Source of the DNA: an uncultured SAR116 cluster alpha proteobacterium
GTDB taxonomy: Bacteria > Pseudomonadota > Alphaproteobacteria > Puniceispirillales > Puniceispirillaceae
Direction of reading: 5' to 3'
Length of the DNA stretch: 56,670 nucleotides
NCBI GenBank assembly: GCA_902632595.1
Contig: CACPDC010000011.1
Coordinates: forward strand, 1 to 56,670
Both the position numbers and the translations under genes were made by a program. The notes below the pieces were generated by a model. The model did not search any database, had not been told where the DNA came from, and saw only the letters and a list, made by a program, of their open reading frames with translations. Shown one piece after another: positions 37,358 to 47,591 of this stretch. How positions within the stretch are numbered: position 1 is the first letter of the stretch; every line of letters begins with the position of its first letter.

Positions 37358-38478
37358 TGCCCAAGATTGAAAATATATCTGTTGGATTGGGTCAAAGGTC
37401 TTACCAGATTTTCATAGGTCCTGATTTACTTAAATCAGCAAACCTCTATCTTTCCGATTTTGTTTCTAAAAAACAGGTTATTATTATTTCTGATACGATA
37501 ATTGGACCAATATATCAGAACTATCTTGCAAAAATTATAATGCCTCTTTGTGCTAAGGTGGATAATTTACAAGTGCCTGCTGGTGAAAGTTCCAAATCAT
37601 TTTCCACCTTTAATAAAATCTGTGATGAAATACTTAATATTGGTATTGACCGCAATACAATTCTTATTGCGCTTGGCGGAGGTGTTATTGGAGATTTAGT
37701 AGGGTTTGTTTCCGCAAGTTTGCTGAGAGGTATAGAATATATCCAAATACCAACAAGCCTTTTGGCTCAGGTGGATAGTTCTGTTGGAGGCAAAACCGGA
37801 ATAAATGCAAAGGCTGGGAAAAATTTAATCGGAGCATTTTATCAACCAAAATTAGTGTTAGTAGATACTAACGTCTTAATATCACTCCCAAAAAGGCAGT
37901 TGCTCGCTGGATATGCTGAAATAGTGAAATATGGACTTCTCGGAGATGCAAATTTTTTTGTTTGGCTAGAAAAAAACTGGCCGGATGTATTGTCCTTGAA
38001 ACAGGATAAACTCATTTACGCGATTAAACGCTCGTGTGAGATGAAAGCTGAAATCGTAGCAACTGACGAAACAGAAAAAGGAATGCGTGCTTTACTAAAT
38101 CTCGGTCACACTTTCGCACATGCTTTTGAAGCGATAACCAATTATGATGGGAATTTATTGCATGGGGAGGCAGTAGCGGCTGGTTTAGGACTAGCCTTTG
38201 ACCTTTCTTTTGTAAGAGACATGTGTGAAAAAGAGGAGGCCAATCGTGTTCGGGCTCATCTTCTACAAGTTGGTTTGCCCGATAATTATGCTGCGCTTCC
38301 AGCAGGGAAGGCTTCAATTTCTGTGATTATCGAGCATATGAAAAAAGATAAAAAAAATATTTCGGGTAATTTAACTTTTATTCTAGCGAATAAAATTGGT
38401 TCTGCCCGAGTTGTTCCGAATATTACAGAAGAAGAAATAAAATCATTTTTTATGTCTAAAGGGGTCAATTGTGTTTGA
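37357..38478 (+). CDS. aroB: 3-dehydroquinate synthase
   Basis: 373 aa. NAD-binding ALGGGVIGDLVGFVSA, IPTSLLAQVDSSVGGKTGINA and metal ligands in NLGHTFAHAFE and LLHGEAVAAGL are present. It makes dehydroquinate from DAHP, the step before shikimate. It overlaps aroK by 1 nt and the CorC-like gene by 8 nt. Confidence 0.97.
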   Translation: MPKIENISVGLGQRSYQIFIGPDLLKSANLYLSDFVSKKQVIIISDTIIGPIYQNYLAKIIMPLCAKVDNLQVPAGESSKSFSTFNKICDEILNIGIDRNTILIALGGGVIGDLVGFVSASLLRGIEYIQIPTSLLAQVDSSVGGKTGINAKAGKNLIGAFYQPKLVLVDTNVLISLPKRQLLAGYAEIVKYGLLGDANFFVWLEKNWPDVLSLKQDKLIYAIKRSCEMKAEIVATDETEKGMRALLNLGHTFAHAFEAITNYDGNLLHGEAVAAGLGLAFDLSFVRDMCEKEEANRVRAHLLQVGLPDNYAALPAGKASISVIIEHMKKDKKNISGNLTFILANKIGSARVVPNITEEEIKSFFMSKGVNCV

Positions 38479-39763
38479 ATATTGGACTTTGATTGTGTCA
38501 ATAATTGTTTTGATTTTGGCATCGGGATTTTTTTCCAGTTCTGAAACTGGGCTCACAGCTGCTTCTGACGCAAAAATGCGTCAACTTGCAAATAACGGGA
38601 GTAGAAATGCGTTGTTAGTGGAAAAATTAAAAAATGATAAAGACTCTTTAATAAGCGCAATACTTATAGGCAACAATGCCGTAAATGTATTGGCATCCGC
38701 ACTTGCTACTTCAGCAGCGATAGCGTTTTTTGAAGATTCAGGTGTTTTTATAGCAACTTTAGTGATGACAATTTTAATCACAATTTTTGCAGAAGTATTA
38801 CCTAAAACTTACGCAATAAAAAATGCAAATCAATTTGCTCTCTTGGTAGCAAGACCAATTAGATTGATTGTATTGATTTTAACTCCTCTTTCTATAGCGA
38901 TGCGATGGTTATCAATTATTTTCCTTGGTAAAAACTCTGAAACATCCGAGGATAGAGAGGAAGAGCTTAGAGGAATGATTGACCTCCAAATGGGAGAAAG
39001 TACTTCAGAACTAAAAGAAACAAAAGCGATGTTATCCTCAGTTTTGGATTTATCCGAATTAACTGTAGATGAGATAATGACACATCGAGGCTATGTTGCT
39101 ATGGTAAATGTTGAGGATAAACCGGAAAATATCGTATCATTCGTTCTAAATTCACCTCACACCCGTTTGCCGATTTATTCTGAAAAACCAGAAAATATAA
39201 TAGGCGTACTCCATGTGAAAGACCTTTTAAGAGCACTTCAGAACTCAACCAATAAAAAGATTGAGGAGTTTGATGTTGCAAAAATAGCAAGTCCGACCTA
39301 TTTCATACCGGAAACAACCTTGCTAGCGGATCAGCTTCAAGCGTTCAGAAAAAGAAGAGAGCATTTTGCCATTGTCGTAGATGAATACGGCGATTTCCGA
39401 GGTATTGTCACCTTAGAGGATATTATTGAGGAAATCGTTGGTGATATCGATGATGAGCATGATGAAGAATTAGCTGGGTGCACTGTACAAGCAGATGGCT
39501 CATATGTAGTTGACGGCAACGTAACTATAAGAGATTTAAATAGAATTTTGGATATTAATTTACCAGATAATGATGCATCAACAATTGCTGGCCTGTTATT
39601 ATATGAAACTAGAACTATCCCACTTCCAGGACGAGAATTTAATATTCATGGAATGCGATTTCGGGTTATACATAGAGAAAACAACCAAATTACTAGTCTT
39701 CGAATATGGACCAAGCTTAAAAATGCTGGCCAAAAAAAATCATTTCCTAAACTGAACGAATAG
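38471..39763 (+). CDS. CNNM/HlyC/CorC-family protein (DUF21, two CBS, CorC_HlyC)
   Basis: 430 aa from GTG 38471, with AAGGGG 6 nt upstream inside aroB. An N-terminal DUF21 membrane domain (about 1-140, SGFFSSSETGLTAAS) is followed by a CBS pair (VDEIMTHRGYVAMV, FRGIVTLEDIIEEIVGDIDDE) and a C-terminal CorC_HlyC domain. Members are linked to Mg2+/Co2+ efflux. The ion is not proven. It is third in the aroK-aroB operon, the usual alphaproteobacterial order. Confidence 0.9.
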   Translation: MFEYWTLIVSIIVLILASGFFSSSETGLTAASDAKMRQLANNGSRNALLVEKLKNDKDSLISAILIGNNAVNVLASALATSAAIAFFEDSGVFIATLVMTILITIFAEVLPKTYAIKNANQFALLVARPIRLIVLILTPLSIAMRWLSIIFLGKNSETSEDREEELRGMIDLQMGESTSELKETKAMLSSVLDLSELTVDEIMTHRGYVAMVNVEDKPENIVSFVLNSPHTRLPIYSEKPENIIGVLHVKDLLRALQNSTNKKIEEFDVAKIASPTYFIPETTLLADQLQAFRKRREHFAIVVDEYGDFRGIVTLEDIIEEIVGDIDDEHDEELAGCTVQADGSYVVDGNVTIRDLNRILDINLPDNDASTIAGLLLYETRTIPLPGREFNIHGMRFRVIHRENNQITSLRIWTKLKNAGQKKSFPKLNE

Positions 39764-39800
39764 CCCATAAAATTTATTTACATGACAATGGAGGTTCAAA

Positions 39801-40331
39801 ATGGATTTACCGGGTCCAACGGATCGTAAGCTGATTCACAATAGAAAGATAAACTGTAAAGGCTATAAAAGGACAGATGGAGATTTTGATATAGAAGCAG
39901 AGCTTATTGATAGCAAAACCTATGATTTCCCGTCCAAAACGCATGGAACCGTTTTTAAAGATACGCCTTATCATCACATGAAACTGAGAATAACCGTGGA
40001 TTCTAATATGACCGTGAAAGATGCCGCTGCAATAACGCTCTCTGGGCCCTATAGCATTTGTCCTCAAGGCGCAAATAATTTTAAAAACCTCATAGGAGTA
40101 AAAATAGGTCCTGGTTGGAAACGCAGAGTATTCTCGAAAATCGGTGGTTCTTCTGGTTGTACCCACATAACCGAATTGACTGGGCCAATGGCAACAACTG
40201 CTTATCAAACAATCGGAGGTGAAATATCCCGTCAAAAAAGAATAGGGAAAAAATCTAAAAATTTTATTGGAGATGATAAAAAGGTTATGCTGAATAACAG
40301 CTGTATAGCTTATTCTAAGGCTATCTTTTAA
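39801..40331 (+). CDS. DUF2889-family protein
   Basis: 176 aa. IHNRKINCKGYKRTDGDFDIEAELIDSK, HHMKLRITVDSNMTVKDA and SSGCTHITELTGPMATTAYQTI match the DUF2889 pattern. GGAGG lies 6 nt before the ATG. Function unknown; the conserved Cys-Thr-His and basic residues hint at metal or nucleotide contact, but this is not shown. It follows the CorC-like gene by 37 nt and is convergent with bolA. Confidence 0.85.
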   Translation: MDLPGPTDRKLIHNRKINCKGYKRTDGDFDIEAELIDSKTYDFPSKTHGTVFKDTPYHHMKLRITVDSNMTVKDAAAITLSGPYSICPQGANNFKNLIGVKIGPGWKRRVFSKIGGSSGCTHITELTGPMATTAYQTIGGEISRQKRIGKKSKNFIGDDKKVMLNNSCIAYSKAIF

Positions 40332-40348
40332 TACCGATATTCTTCCTT

Positions 40349-40609
40349 CTACTTTGATTTAACATTCAAAGCTAATGCATGCAATGTTGTTTCTAGTAAC
40401 GGCTTTAGGACCTTATTGATCGATCTGTGGGACTGGATTCTAGTTTTATTTGCAAATGCATCAGAAATAATATTAACTTCGAAATGACTTTCCCCTTCTG
40501 GGTTTGCAGCCGCATGGCCATAATGAGCATCACTCACATCTATTACCTCCAAAAACCTTGGGGAAAACGCATCATTTAACATTTTCTCTATCTGTTGTTT
40601 AGTTGACAT
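40349..40609 (-). CDS. bolA: BolA-family protein
   Basis: 86 aa. LEVIDVSDAHYGHAAANPEGESHFEVNIISDAF matches the BolA fold with the conserved His after Gly, followed by SHRSINKVLKPLLE. BolA proteins pair with monothiol glutaredoxins on [2Fe-2S] clusters. AAGGAGA lies upstream. It is divergent from the J-domain gene (114 nt apart), a conserved alphaproteobacterial neighbourhood with cobS-cobT. Confidence 0.93.
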   Translation of the reverse strand: MSTKQQIEKMLNDAFSPRFLEVIDVSDAHYGHAAANPEGESHFEVNIISDAFANKTRIQSHRSINKVLKPLLETTLHALALNVKSK

Positions 40610-40723
40610 TATTTTGCTTATTCTCTCCTTGCCACTAACATTTTCCTCGATTATCCAAACATAACGTATATAAATTGAATCGTATACCTTGTCTAAATAA
40701 ACTTATCGTTTTAACTTATCACC

Positions 40724-41314
40724 ATGACAGATGCAAAGATACCTGAATTAAAAGGCCTAAAACGAGAGGCTTCAAAGATTAAAAAATGTGACGTGGATAT
40801 TTGTGAGGAGCAAGGAATTTATCCAGCTCCACGAAACCGAGACGAATTGCGATCCTATTTCTGGTTCTGTCTAGAACATGTTCGGGAGTATAATAAACGG
40901 TGGAATTATTTTGATGGATTAAACGGAGACGCACTTGAAGCAGAGATAAGAAGTGCTACCACGTGGGAAAGGCCAAGTTGGAAATTCGGCACGGGTAGAG
41001 CGGATCCAAACTGTCGTACATCTCATGATTTTTCGTCCGAAGATGTTTTTGGTTTCTTTTCTGAGAGTTATGAAGAAGGAAAAAATTTTGTCCAACGCAC
41101 AATGCATCCTGATGAGCGCTGGGCATGGAAAATATTCAATATGGAGCCTTGTTCCGAACAAGCAAAAATAAAAAGGCATTATAAAAAATTAGCAAAGTTA
41201 AACCATCCTGATAGAAATCAAGGCGACGCAGATGCAGAAGAACGGCTAAAAGAAATAAATAGTGCTTATGCTATTTTAAAACAATTATATCCTCTTACCG
41301 ACTCAAAACCATAA
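40724..41314 (+). CDS. J-domain protein with N-terminal Cys/His motif (DnaJ-like co-chaperone)
   Basis: 196 aa. The C-terminal 70 residues are a J-domain with the HPD tripeptide (KLNHPDRNQGDADAEERLKEINSAYAIL). The N-terminal half has CDVDIC and, about 45 residues later, FCLEHVREYNKRWNYFDG: two Cys plus a Cys-x2-His that could bind zinc. This is the alphaproteobacterial J-protein found with cobS-cobT. It should stimulate an Hsp70 ATPase; the client is unknown. It lies 129 nt before cobS, with a 17-bp dyad in between. Confidence 0.88.
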   Translation: MTDAKIPELKGLKREASKIKKCDVDICEEQGIYPAPRNRDELRSYFWFCLEHVREYNKRWNYFDGLNGDALEAEIRSATTWERPSWKFGTGRADPNCRTSHDFSSEDVFGFFSESYEEGKNFVQRTMHPDERWAWKIFNMEPCSEQAKIKRHYKKLAKLNHPDRNQGDADAEERLKEINSAYAILKQLYPLTDSKP

Positions 41315-41348
41315 TTATCTGTAAAAATTTTTTTTGGGCTGGATTTTA

Positions 41349-41365
41349 TTATTGATTATCAATAA
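41349..41365. promoter_or_regulatory. Perfect 8-1-8 palindrome upstream of cobS
   Basis: TTATTGAT-T-ATCAATAA, 17 bp, lies 34 nt after the J-domain gene stop and 78 nt before the cobS start. The loop of one base excludes a normal RNA hairpin, so a dimeric DNA-binding protein is more likely. It has the layout of Fur-family sites but not their known sequence. Confidence 0.5.
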
Positions 41366-41443
41366 ATTCACACCAGCTAATAAGTATACAATTAAATGAA
41401 TGGATATTAGTCCCGTCTTTAGCGTTGTGAAAGGTGAAATTTA

Positions 41444-42448
41444 TTGTCTGACTTTATCAATAACAGTAATGATGCACATTCCATCGAAAATCCAGATGTG
41501 AATTATGATGTGAGAGAAACATTTGGATTAGATTTGGATATGCAGGTTCCGGGTTTTTCTAAAACTTCTGAGTATGTTCCAACGCTAGATCCAGACTATC
41601 AGTTTGATCAAGATACAACTCTCGCAATACTGGCTGGATTTGCATTTAATAGGCGGGTTATGATTCAAGGATACCATGGAACCGGTAAATCTACCCATAT
41701 TGAACAAGTTGCCGCTAAATTGAATTGGCCTTGCCTTCGAATTAATTTAGACAGTCATATTAGCAGAATTGATCTGATTGGCAAAGACGCTATTGTGCTC
41801 AAAGACGGGAAGCAAATAACAGAGTTTAAAGAAGGATTGCTTCCATGGGCTTTGCGAAACCCTGTTGCCTTAGTTTTTGACGAATATGACGCTGGAAGAG
41901 CAGATGTAATGTTTGTTATACAGCGCGTTTTAGAAGTGGATGGTAAACTAACCTTACTTGATACTAATAAAGTTATTCATCCGAACGCAAATTTTAGATT
42001 ATTTGCAACAGCAAACACAGTAGGGCTTGGTGATACAACAGGATTATATCATGGAACGCAGCAGATTAATCAAGGTCAGATGGATAGGTGGTCTATTGTA
42101 GCGACACTTAATTATTTACCACATGAAAATGAAGTTGACATTATTCTTGCTAAACAAAAAAGCTATAATACAGAAGCTGGTAAGGAACAGGTATCACAAA
42201 TGGTTCGTTTAGCAGAACTTACAAGGAACGGATTTATGGCTGGGGACTTATCTACAGTTATGTCACCTAGAACAGTTTTAACTTGGTCTGAAAATGCGCG
42301 TATTTTCAATGATGTTACCCTTGCTTTTAGATTGAGCTTTTTGAATAAGTGCGATGAAGTAGAAAGGCCCATTATTGCTGAATATTACCAGCGAGTATTC
42401 GGGATAGATATTCCTGAATCACCTAATTTTACTCACAAAACATCCTAA
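41444..42448 (+). CDS. cobS: CobS-type AAA+ ATPase (cobaltochelatase subunit)
   Basis: 334 aa from TTG 41444, with AAGGTGA 7 nt upstream. Walker A is GYHGTGKST and Walker B is [10 protein letters not shown]; the sensor region reads [20 protein letters not shown]. This is the MoxR-like CobS of the aerobic cobaltochelatase CobNST, which inserts Co(II) into hydrogenobyrinate diamide. cobT follows after 14 nt. No cobN or other cobalamin gene is in the window, so the pair may serve another metal- or protein-remodelling role. Confidence 0.92.
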   Translation: MSDFINNSNDAHSIENPDVNYDVRETFGLDLDMQVPGFSKTSEYVPTLDPDYQFDQDTTLAILAGFAFNRRVMIQGYHGTGKSTHIEQVAAKLNWPCLRINLDSHISRIDLIGKDAIVLKDGKQITEFKEGLLPWALRNPVALVFDEYDAGRADVMFVIQRVLEVDGKLTLLDTNKVIHPNANFRLFATANTVGLGDTTGLYHGTQQINQGQMDRWSIVATLNYLPHENEVDIILAKQKSYNTEAGKEQVSQMVRLAELTRNGFMAGDLSTVMSPRTVLTWSENARIFNDVTLAFRLSFLNKCDEVERPIIAEYYQRVFGIDIPESPNFTHKTS

Positions 42449-42462
42449 AACTTTAATGGTCC

Positions 42463-44337
42463 TTGCGTGTGAATAAACCTGTAGATGAAACATTTTTGAA
42501 AGCTACTGCAGCAACATTGCGAGCATTAGCAGGTGGTACACAGCATGAAGTTAGATATATTGGTAATGATAGTCAAATCACTAACGAAGGAGTAAAACTA
42601 CCGGCACCCCCAGCGGAACGCACCAAAAATGCTGAGAATCAAATGCGAGGGGCAAGTGACGCTGCCGGTCTTTGGCTTGCTCATCATAATAAAATCACAC
42701 ATCAGAAGGTTAGACCAAAATCATCTGCTGCCAACATGATATTTGAGGCTGCTGAAAAAGCCAGAGTAGAGGCAATCGGTTCTAATGAAATGGCAGGAGT
42801 TCGAAAGAATCTTTCAGAACGGCTAGAATCACATTATACAAATCATCCACTTGGTATTCCCGCTCCAGAAGCATCTGACCAGTTAGAAAATGGGTTATCA
42901 GAAGCTGTGCGCCTGATTATAAGAGAAAAATTAACTGGCGAAAAACCCCCTGCTGCAGCTGGAATGGCAATGGATTTATGGCGACCATTTATTGAGTCTA
43001 GAGCAGGAAATTTATTGGAAGAAATGAAGACAGTTTCCCAAAATCAAGCTGTTTTTGCCGATTTTGCAAAGCAACTGATAGGAGCCTTACAAAATGACCT
43101 CGGTGAAAATTCTGAAGGTGGAGAAGATGGTGAAGGGGATAATGATACTTCTGGCAATCAGAGTGAAGATGAACAGGATGGTGAACAGGAAGCACAATCC
43201 GCCTCGGGAGAGGATGCTGCTGACGGAGATGAAACAGATACCGTTGAAATGGAAGGGGATTCTTCAGCTATGGCTGAAGACGAAAATTTTGATGAACAAT
43301 CAGAAGAAGAATTAACGGGACACGCAGAGGGAGATGCGCCGGGAGGTAACCCCCGTGATTTAAAGTCTGGTGATAATTCACGAAACTTAGAATATCGAGT
43401 ATATACTAATAAATTTGACGAAGTGATAGAAGCATCAGAGCTATGCGACACCGAAGAGCTTGAAAGGTTAAGAAGTCTCCTTGACAGACATCTTGAAAGC
43501 CTTACCTCTGTAATTTCAAAATTAGCCAATAGACTTCAACGTAAACTTATGGCTTATCAAAACCGCTCTTGGGACTTTGATCTTGAAGAGGGTGTTTTAG
43601 ACGCAGGAAAGTTACATCGTGTTGTTACTCAGCCACTTTCTGCTTTATCTTTCAAACAAGAACAAGACACCAAATTTAGAGATACAATTGTTACTTTACT
43701 ACTAGATAACTCGGGCTCAATGCGTGGTCGCCCCATTACAATTGCGGCTGTCACTGCAGATATTCTCGCACGTACTTTGGAGAGGTGTGGGGTAAAAGTC
43801 GAAATCTTAGGTTTCACAACAAAAGCCTGGAAAGGTGGACAGTCTAGAGAAGAGTGGCAGCTCGCTGGAAAACCAGATAAGCCAGGGAGGTTGAATGACT
43901 TAAGACACATCATTTATAAATCGGGAGATATTCCTTATCGGCGCGCTAGACGTTCACTAGGATTGATGCTTCGTGAAGGCATCCTTAAAGAAAATATTGA
44001 CGGAGAGGCGTTACTTTGGGCTCATAACAGACTACTTGCTCGTCATGAAGATAGACAAATTTTAATGGTTATTTCTGATGGTGCACCTGTAGATGATTCT
44101 TCACTTTCTGCAAATAGCGGAAATTATCTAGAAAAACATTTAAGACAAGTTATTTCCTCAATTCAAGATCGTTCCCCTGTAGAGCTATTAGCTATAGGAA
44201 TAGGCCATGATGTAACTCGCTATTATGAACGCGCGGTCACCATAACGGACGCAGAGCAACTTGGAGGTGCTGTCATGACCCAACTAGCTGATTTATTTGA
44301 CGAAAAATCAAGAAGTATGAGTAAATCATTTAGCTAA
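42463..44337 (+). CDS. cobT: CobT-type VWA-domain protein (cobaltochelatase subunit)
   Basis: 624 aa; start TTG 42463 or GTG 42469, both with weak ribosome sites. The N-terminal helical CobT region (1-200) is followed by a very acidic linker (about 210-300, runs of Glu and Asp) and a C-terminal VWA domain with the MIDAS DNSGS beginning at Asp415 and the family signature DGAPVDDSS. It partners the CobS ring to drive CobN in cobalt insertion. It is convergent with rpmB, 28 nt apart. Confidence 0.93.
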   Translation: MRVNKPVDETFLKATAATLRALAGGTQHEVRYIGNDSQITNEGVKLPAPPAERTKNAENQMRGASDAAGLWLAHHNKITHQKVRPKSSAANMIFEAAEKARVEAIGSNEMAGVRKNLSERLESHYTNHPLGIPAPEASDQLENGLSEAVRLIIREKLTGEKPPAAAGMAMDLWRPFIESRAGNLLEEMKTVSQNQAVFADFAKQLIGALQNDLGENSEGGEDGEGDNDTSGNQSEDEQDGEQEAQSASGEDAADGDETDTVEMEGDSSAMAEDENFDEQSEEELTGHAEGDAPGGNPRDLKSGDNSRNLEYRVYTNKFDEVIEASELCDTEELERLRSLLDRHLESLTSVISKLANRLQRKLMAYQNRSWDFDLEEGVLDAGKLHRVVTQPLSALSFKQEQDTKFRDTIVTLLLDNSGSMRGRPITIAAVTADILARTLERCGVKVEILGFTTKAWKGGQSREEWQLAGKPDKPGRLNDLRHIIYKSGDIPYRRARRSLGLMLREGILKENIDGEALLWAHNRLLARHEDRQILMVISDGAPVDDSSLSANSGNYLEKHLRQVISSIQDRSPVELLAIGIGHDVTRYYERAVTITDAEQLGGAVMTQLADLFDEKSRSMSKSFS

Positions 44338-44365
44338 TAAATTTTATGAATCGAACAAAATGTTT

Positions 44366-44650
44366 CTAACTTTGCTTAGCAGCAAGTATTTCAGATTTCA
44401 AAGCACGCGCTTCTTTCGCCAAGTCACAATTTCTAGCTTGAATAAGATATGGGTCTATACCACCGTGTTTTTCAACAGTACGAATTGCACTTGTCGAAAC
44501 CCGCAATTTTAATTTTCGACCCAAAATATCTGATTCCATGGTTGTTATCTGTAAATTTGGAAGAAACTTTCTTCGTGTCCGATTATTAGCGTGACTTACA
44601 TTATTTCCACTCATCACAGTTTTACCAGTAATCTGACACCGTTTAGACAT
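44366..44650 (-). CDS. rpmB: 50S ribosomal protein L28
   Basis: 94 aa. [34 protein letters not shown] is a standard L28 N-terminus, and [20 protein letters not shown] is typical of alphaproteobacterial L28, with a longer C-terminus. AAGGA lies 7 nt before the ATG. A good sigma-70-like promoter is 42 nt upstream. Confidence 0.97.
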   Translation of the reverse strand: MSKRCQITGKTVMSGNNVSHANNRTRRKFLPNLQITTMESDILGRKLKLRVSTSAIRTVEKHGGIDPYLIQARNCDLAKEARALKSEILAAKQS

Positions 44651-44691
44651 ACAAAAATCCTTTTTGCGCTTCCATTAATTTATATTGTTTG

Positions 44692-44720
44692 CGTATAAAA
44701 CAATCTTGCTAATAGGTCAA
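44692..44720 (-). promoter_or_regulatory. Sigma-70-like promoter of rpmB
   Basis: On the minus strand TTGACC (44720-44715), 17-nt spacer, TATACG (44697-44692), about 42 nt before the rpmB ATG. Good spacing and -35 match. Confidence 0.65.
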
Positions 44721-44853
44721 CACCTCTAGAACAACACATTCTATAAATTTAAATTGGCTTTATCATAGATAATTTTTGGAAAAATTTTTATGCTTTGCAA
44801 ATTAGTTGGCTCTAATTTCATAATGTAACATTAGGGGTAGTTTAAGATAAGTG

Positions 44854-45975
44854 CTAAAACGAACTCAGTGAATCATTCTTTAAATGTTTATTTGCAGCGT
44901 GCTCCGCATATTGGTTTGCTTTATCAAATGAATTGAAGATTCCACGTACTTCTTTTAAATTTTTTAACCCTTCACCCAAACATAATTTAACAAGGCCAGT
45001 ATTGATTTGGTTCACAATATGAGGTCCATTAATTGCAAGCGATGAATATAATTGTAAAATATCAGCACCAAGCAATATTTTTGTATAGGCATCACTGGCT
45101 GTGCTGATTCCACCAACTCCGATAAAAGCAATTTTGCCTGCTGCAAAGGAATATGCTTCTGATAGTTTTTCACATGACAGTCTGAACAAAGGCTCCCCTG
45201 ACAACCCCCCATCCTGTTCACGGTTTTTCATATTTTTTAAACCAAATCTTGAAACGGTTGTGTTACTCATTATTACACCACTTACGCCTTCGTTCACCAT
45301 GATTTCAATCGCATGAAACAACTCCTTTTTATTAAGGTCAGGAGACAACTTAACAAAAATAGGTTTTACCAAATTTGCTTCTACTAATGCGTATTTTACA
45401 CTTTCGATTATTTTTTCTAGAGATCCTGATTTTTGCAAATCCCTAATACCGATAGTGTTCGGAGAGCTAATATTAATACTCACATAATCTACTAATCCTG
45501 CTAGTCTTGAGCATGCAATATAGTAATCCTCAATTTTATTTTTCGAAGCCCTATTAGCACCTATATTTACGCCTAGTGTTTGCCCCACTACTTTGAAACT
45601 ACGCCATTTCGAAAGACGCAATGCTACAACCTCCATGCCGTGACTATTAAAACCATATCTGTTAATAAAAGCATTATCTTCTGGTAATCTAAATACCCGT
45701 GGTTTTGGGTTTCCAGGCTGAGGTAACGGGGTAACAGTCCCTATTTCAACGCTTCCGAAGCCAAGAGCAAAGCATCCCGCCATAACTTTTGCGTTTTTAT
45801 CGAACCCTGCAGCTAGACCTACCGGGTTGTAGAAATGAAGACCTGCAACTTCTCCTGGCAATTGGACGGGGGAATATCTTGGATGCATTCCCAGAGACAA
45901 AGTAGCAAGCGCTAGTTGATGAGACGCCTCACCTGGCAAAAGCTTAGTTAAACTAGTTAGCTTATCCCAGATCAT
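44854..45975 (-). CDS. pyrD: Dihydroorotate dehydrogenase, class 2 (quinone-linked)
   Basis: 373 aa. FYNPVGLAAGFDKNAKVM, FGSVEIGTVTPLPQPGNPKPR, the catalytic Ser in SINISSPNT and GLSGEPLF are class 2 signatures. The N-terminal helices (LPGEASHQLALATL) associate with the membrane. It oxidises dihydroorotate with ubiquinone in pyrimidine synthesis. Its start overlaps the lysS stop by 1 nt (TAATG). Confidence 0.96.
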   Translation of the reverse strand: MIWDKLTSLTKLLPGEASHQLALATLSLGMHPRYSPVQLPGEVAGLHFYNPVGLAAGFDKNAKVMAGCFALGFGSVEIGTVTPLPQPGNPKPRVFRLPEDNAFINRYGFNSHGMEVVALRLSKWRSFKVVGQTLGVNIGANRASKNKIEDYYIACSRLAGLVDYVSINISSPNTIGIRDLQKSGSLEKIIESVKYALVEANLVKPIFVKLSPDLNKKELFHAIEIMVNEGVSGVIMSNTTVSRFGLKNMKNREQDGGLSGEPLFRLSCEKLSEAYSFAAGKIAFIGVGGISTASDAYTKILLGADILQLYSSLAINGPHIVNQINTGLVKLCLGEGLKNLKEVRGIFNSFDKANQYAEHAANKHLKNDSLSSF

Positions 45976-47591
45976 TATAAGTCTGCCTGTTCCATTCTAT
46001 CATTAATTGCATCTTCGATTAAGTTAATACTAGCTTTCAGACCATATAGTTTAAAAAAACTACCAATCCTTGGTCCCTCAGTTTGCCCCAATAGAATTTG
46101 ATATAGGCAACTAAACCAGTCTCTTAAATTTTCGTAATTTGCTTCCCTGCCAATTGCATAAACTCTATTCTGAATTTCTTCAGAAGTTGAATCTTCTAAC
46201 ATTTCAGAAAGAGCATCTTTTAAGTCCTTAAGATGAACTTTTTCTGTGTGGGTTGCAAGACGATAGGATTTGAAAGGACGCACTCTGTCCTGGTAAAAAG
46301 TAACCGCATATCCTATCAAAGTATCAAGATGTGGGTGGGTTTTTGACGTAACGCCAGGAGCATATTGCCTAACGTAGGACCAGATCACGTCGTTATCTTC
46401 TGCTGCACACACTCCAGCAAGATTTAACAACAAGTTGAAGCTAACTGGCAGAGTGGACTTTTGAGGATTTCCCCTGTGTATGTGCCATGTAGGATTTTCA
46501 AGCTCGCTTGCTTTATCACTTTCACCTATTTTACCTATATGGGTAAAATATTCATCTACCGTCTTTGGTATTATATCAAAAAACAATCTTTTTGCTCTTT
46601 TAGGCTGGGAATACATGAACAACGATAGCGATTCCGGGCTGCCATATTTAAGCCATTCTTCTACGGAAAGACCATTACCTTTTGACTTAGAAATTTTTTC
46701 TCCATTTTGATCCAAAAATAATTCATAAGAGAAGCCAGCGGGTGGTATTGAACCAAGTGCTGCCACAATTTTTGACGACAAAGTAACAGAATCGATCAAA
46801 TCTTTTCCTGATATTTCATAATCCACACCAAGAGCATGCCACCTCATTGCCCAATCAGCCTTCCACTGTAACTTACAATTACCACCAGTAACCTGTGTAG
46901 TGACCTCATCGCTAGTAAAGGGATTAATATAACTTATGATACCAGCTTCTTTATCGTATCCAGTGAGAGGCACCTGCAATACTTTCCCAGTGTGTGGACA
47001 GATGGGAAGAAAAGGACTGTAGGTGGCCTTTCTTTCTGGACCTAGTGTTGGAAGTATAATATTTATTATCTTTTCATAATTTAATAATACATCCAATAAA
47101 GCTGAATCAAACCTTCCAGTTTGGTATAACTCAGTAGAGCTTAAAAACTCATAATCAAAACCAAAATTATCCAAAAAAACTCGTAATCTCGCGTTATTAT
47201 GCTCTCCAAATGAGTTATGAGTATTAAACGGATCTGGAACCGATGTTAGTGGCATTTCAAGAAATTTAGATAACTCATCTTGGTTGGGAACGTTATCTGG
47301 AACTTTTCGCAGTCCATCCATATCGTCCGAAAAACAAATAAGTCGTGTTTTCCTTCCTGTCAGAACCTCAAAGGCATACCGTATCATGCTGGTTCTAACC
47401 ACCTCTCCAAATGTACCAATGTGAGGCAATCCAGAAGGCCCATAACCTGTTTCGAATATAATCTCTTTCTTGGCGTGGTATGATTGGGCCTCAAGCCGTT
47501 TAGCAAGACTTCTTGCTTCTACAAATGGCCAGGCTTTTGCGTCATTAGCAAGATTGGCGATTGCTTGATTAAAATTGGGCCAATTTGTCAT
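45975..47591 (-). CDS. lysS: Lysyl-tRNA synthetase, class I
   Basis: 538 aa. The class I HIGH-type motif is GPSGLPHIGTFGEV and the KMSKS motif reads KISKSKGNGLS; ICPHTGKVL carries the zinc knuckle part. Class I LysRS is the archaeal/alphaproteobacterial form. It is coupled to pyrD by a 1-nt overlap. A CAGTTT-GTGT-AAACTG hairpin (47634-47649) lies 43-58 nt upstream in the likely leader. Confidence 0.96.
   Translation of the reverse strand: MTNWPNFNQAIANLANDAKAWPFVEARSLAKRLEAQSYHAKKEIIFETGYGPSGLPHIGTFGEVVRTSMIRYAFEVLTGRKTRLICFSDDMDGLRKVPDNVPNQDELSKFLEMPLTSVPDPFNTHNSFGEHNNARLRVFLDNFGFDYEFLSSTELYQTGRFDSALLDVLLNYEKIINIILPTLGPERKATYSPFLPICPHTGKVLQVPLTGYDKEAGIISYINPFTSDEVTTQVTGGNCKLQWKADWAMRWHALGVDYEISGKDLIDSVTLSSKIVAALGSIPPAGFSYELFLDQNGEKISKSKGNGLSVEEWLKYGSPESLSLFMYSQPKRAKRLFFDIIPKTVDEYFTHIGKIGESDKASELENPTWHIHRGNPQKSTLPVSFNLLLNLAGVCAAEDNDVIWSYVRQYAPGVTSKTHPHLDTLIGYAVTFYQDRVRPFKSYRLATHTEKVHLKDLKDALSEMLEDSTSEEIQNRVYAIGREANYENLRDWFSCLYQILLGQTEGPRIGSFFKLYGLKASINLIEDAINDRMEQADL

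Noticed and set aside
40919-41179. Frames antisense to the J-domain gene
   Set aside because: Shadow frames without ribosome sites; the J-domain protein is clear.
41349-41365. FNR-type site (TTGAT-N4-ATCAA) before cobS
   Set aside because: Half-sites are right but separated by one base, not four.
43158-43529. Ser-rich minus-strand frame antisense to the cobT acidic linker
   Set aside because: Complement of Glu/Asp-rich codons gives Ser runs; not a gene.
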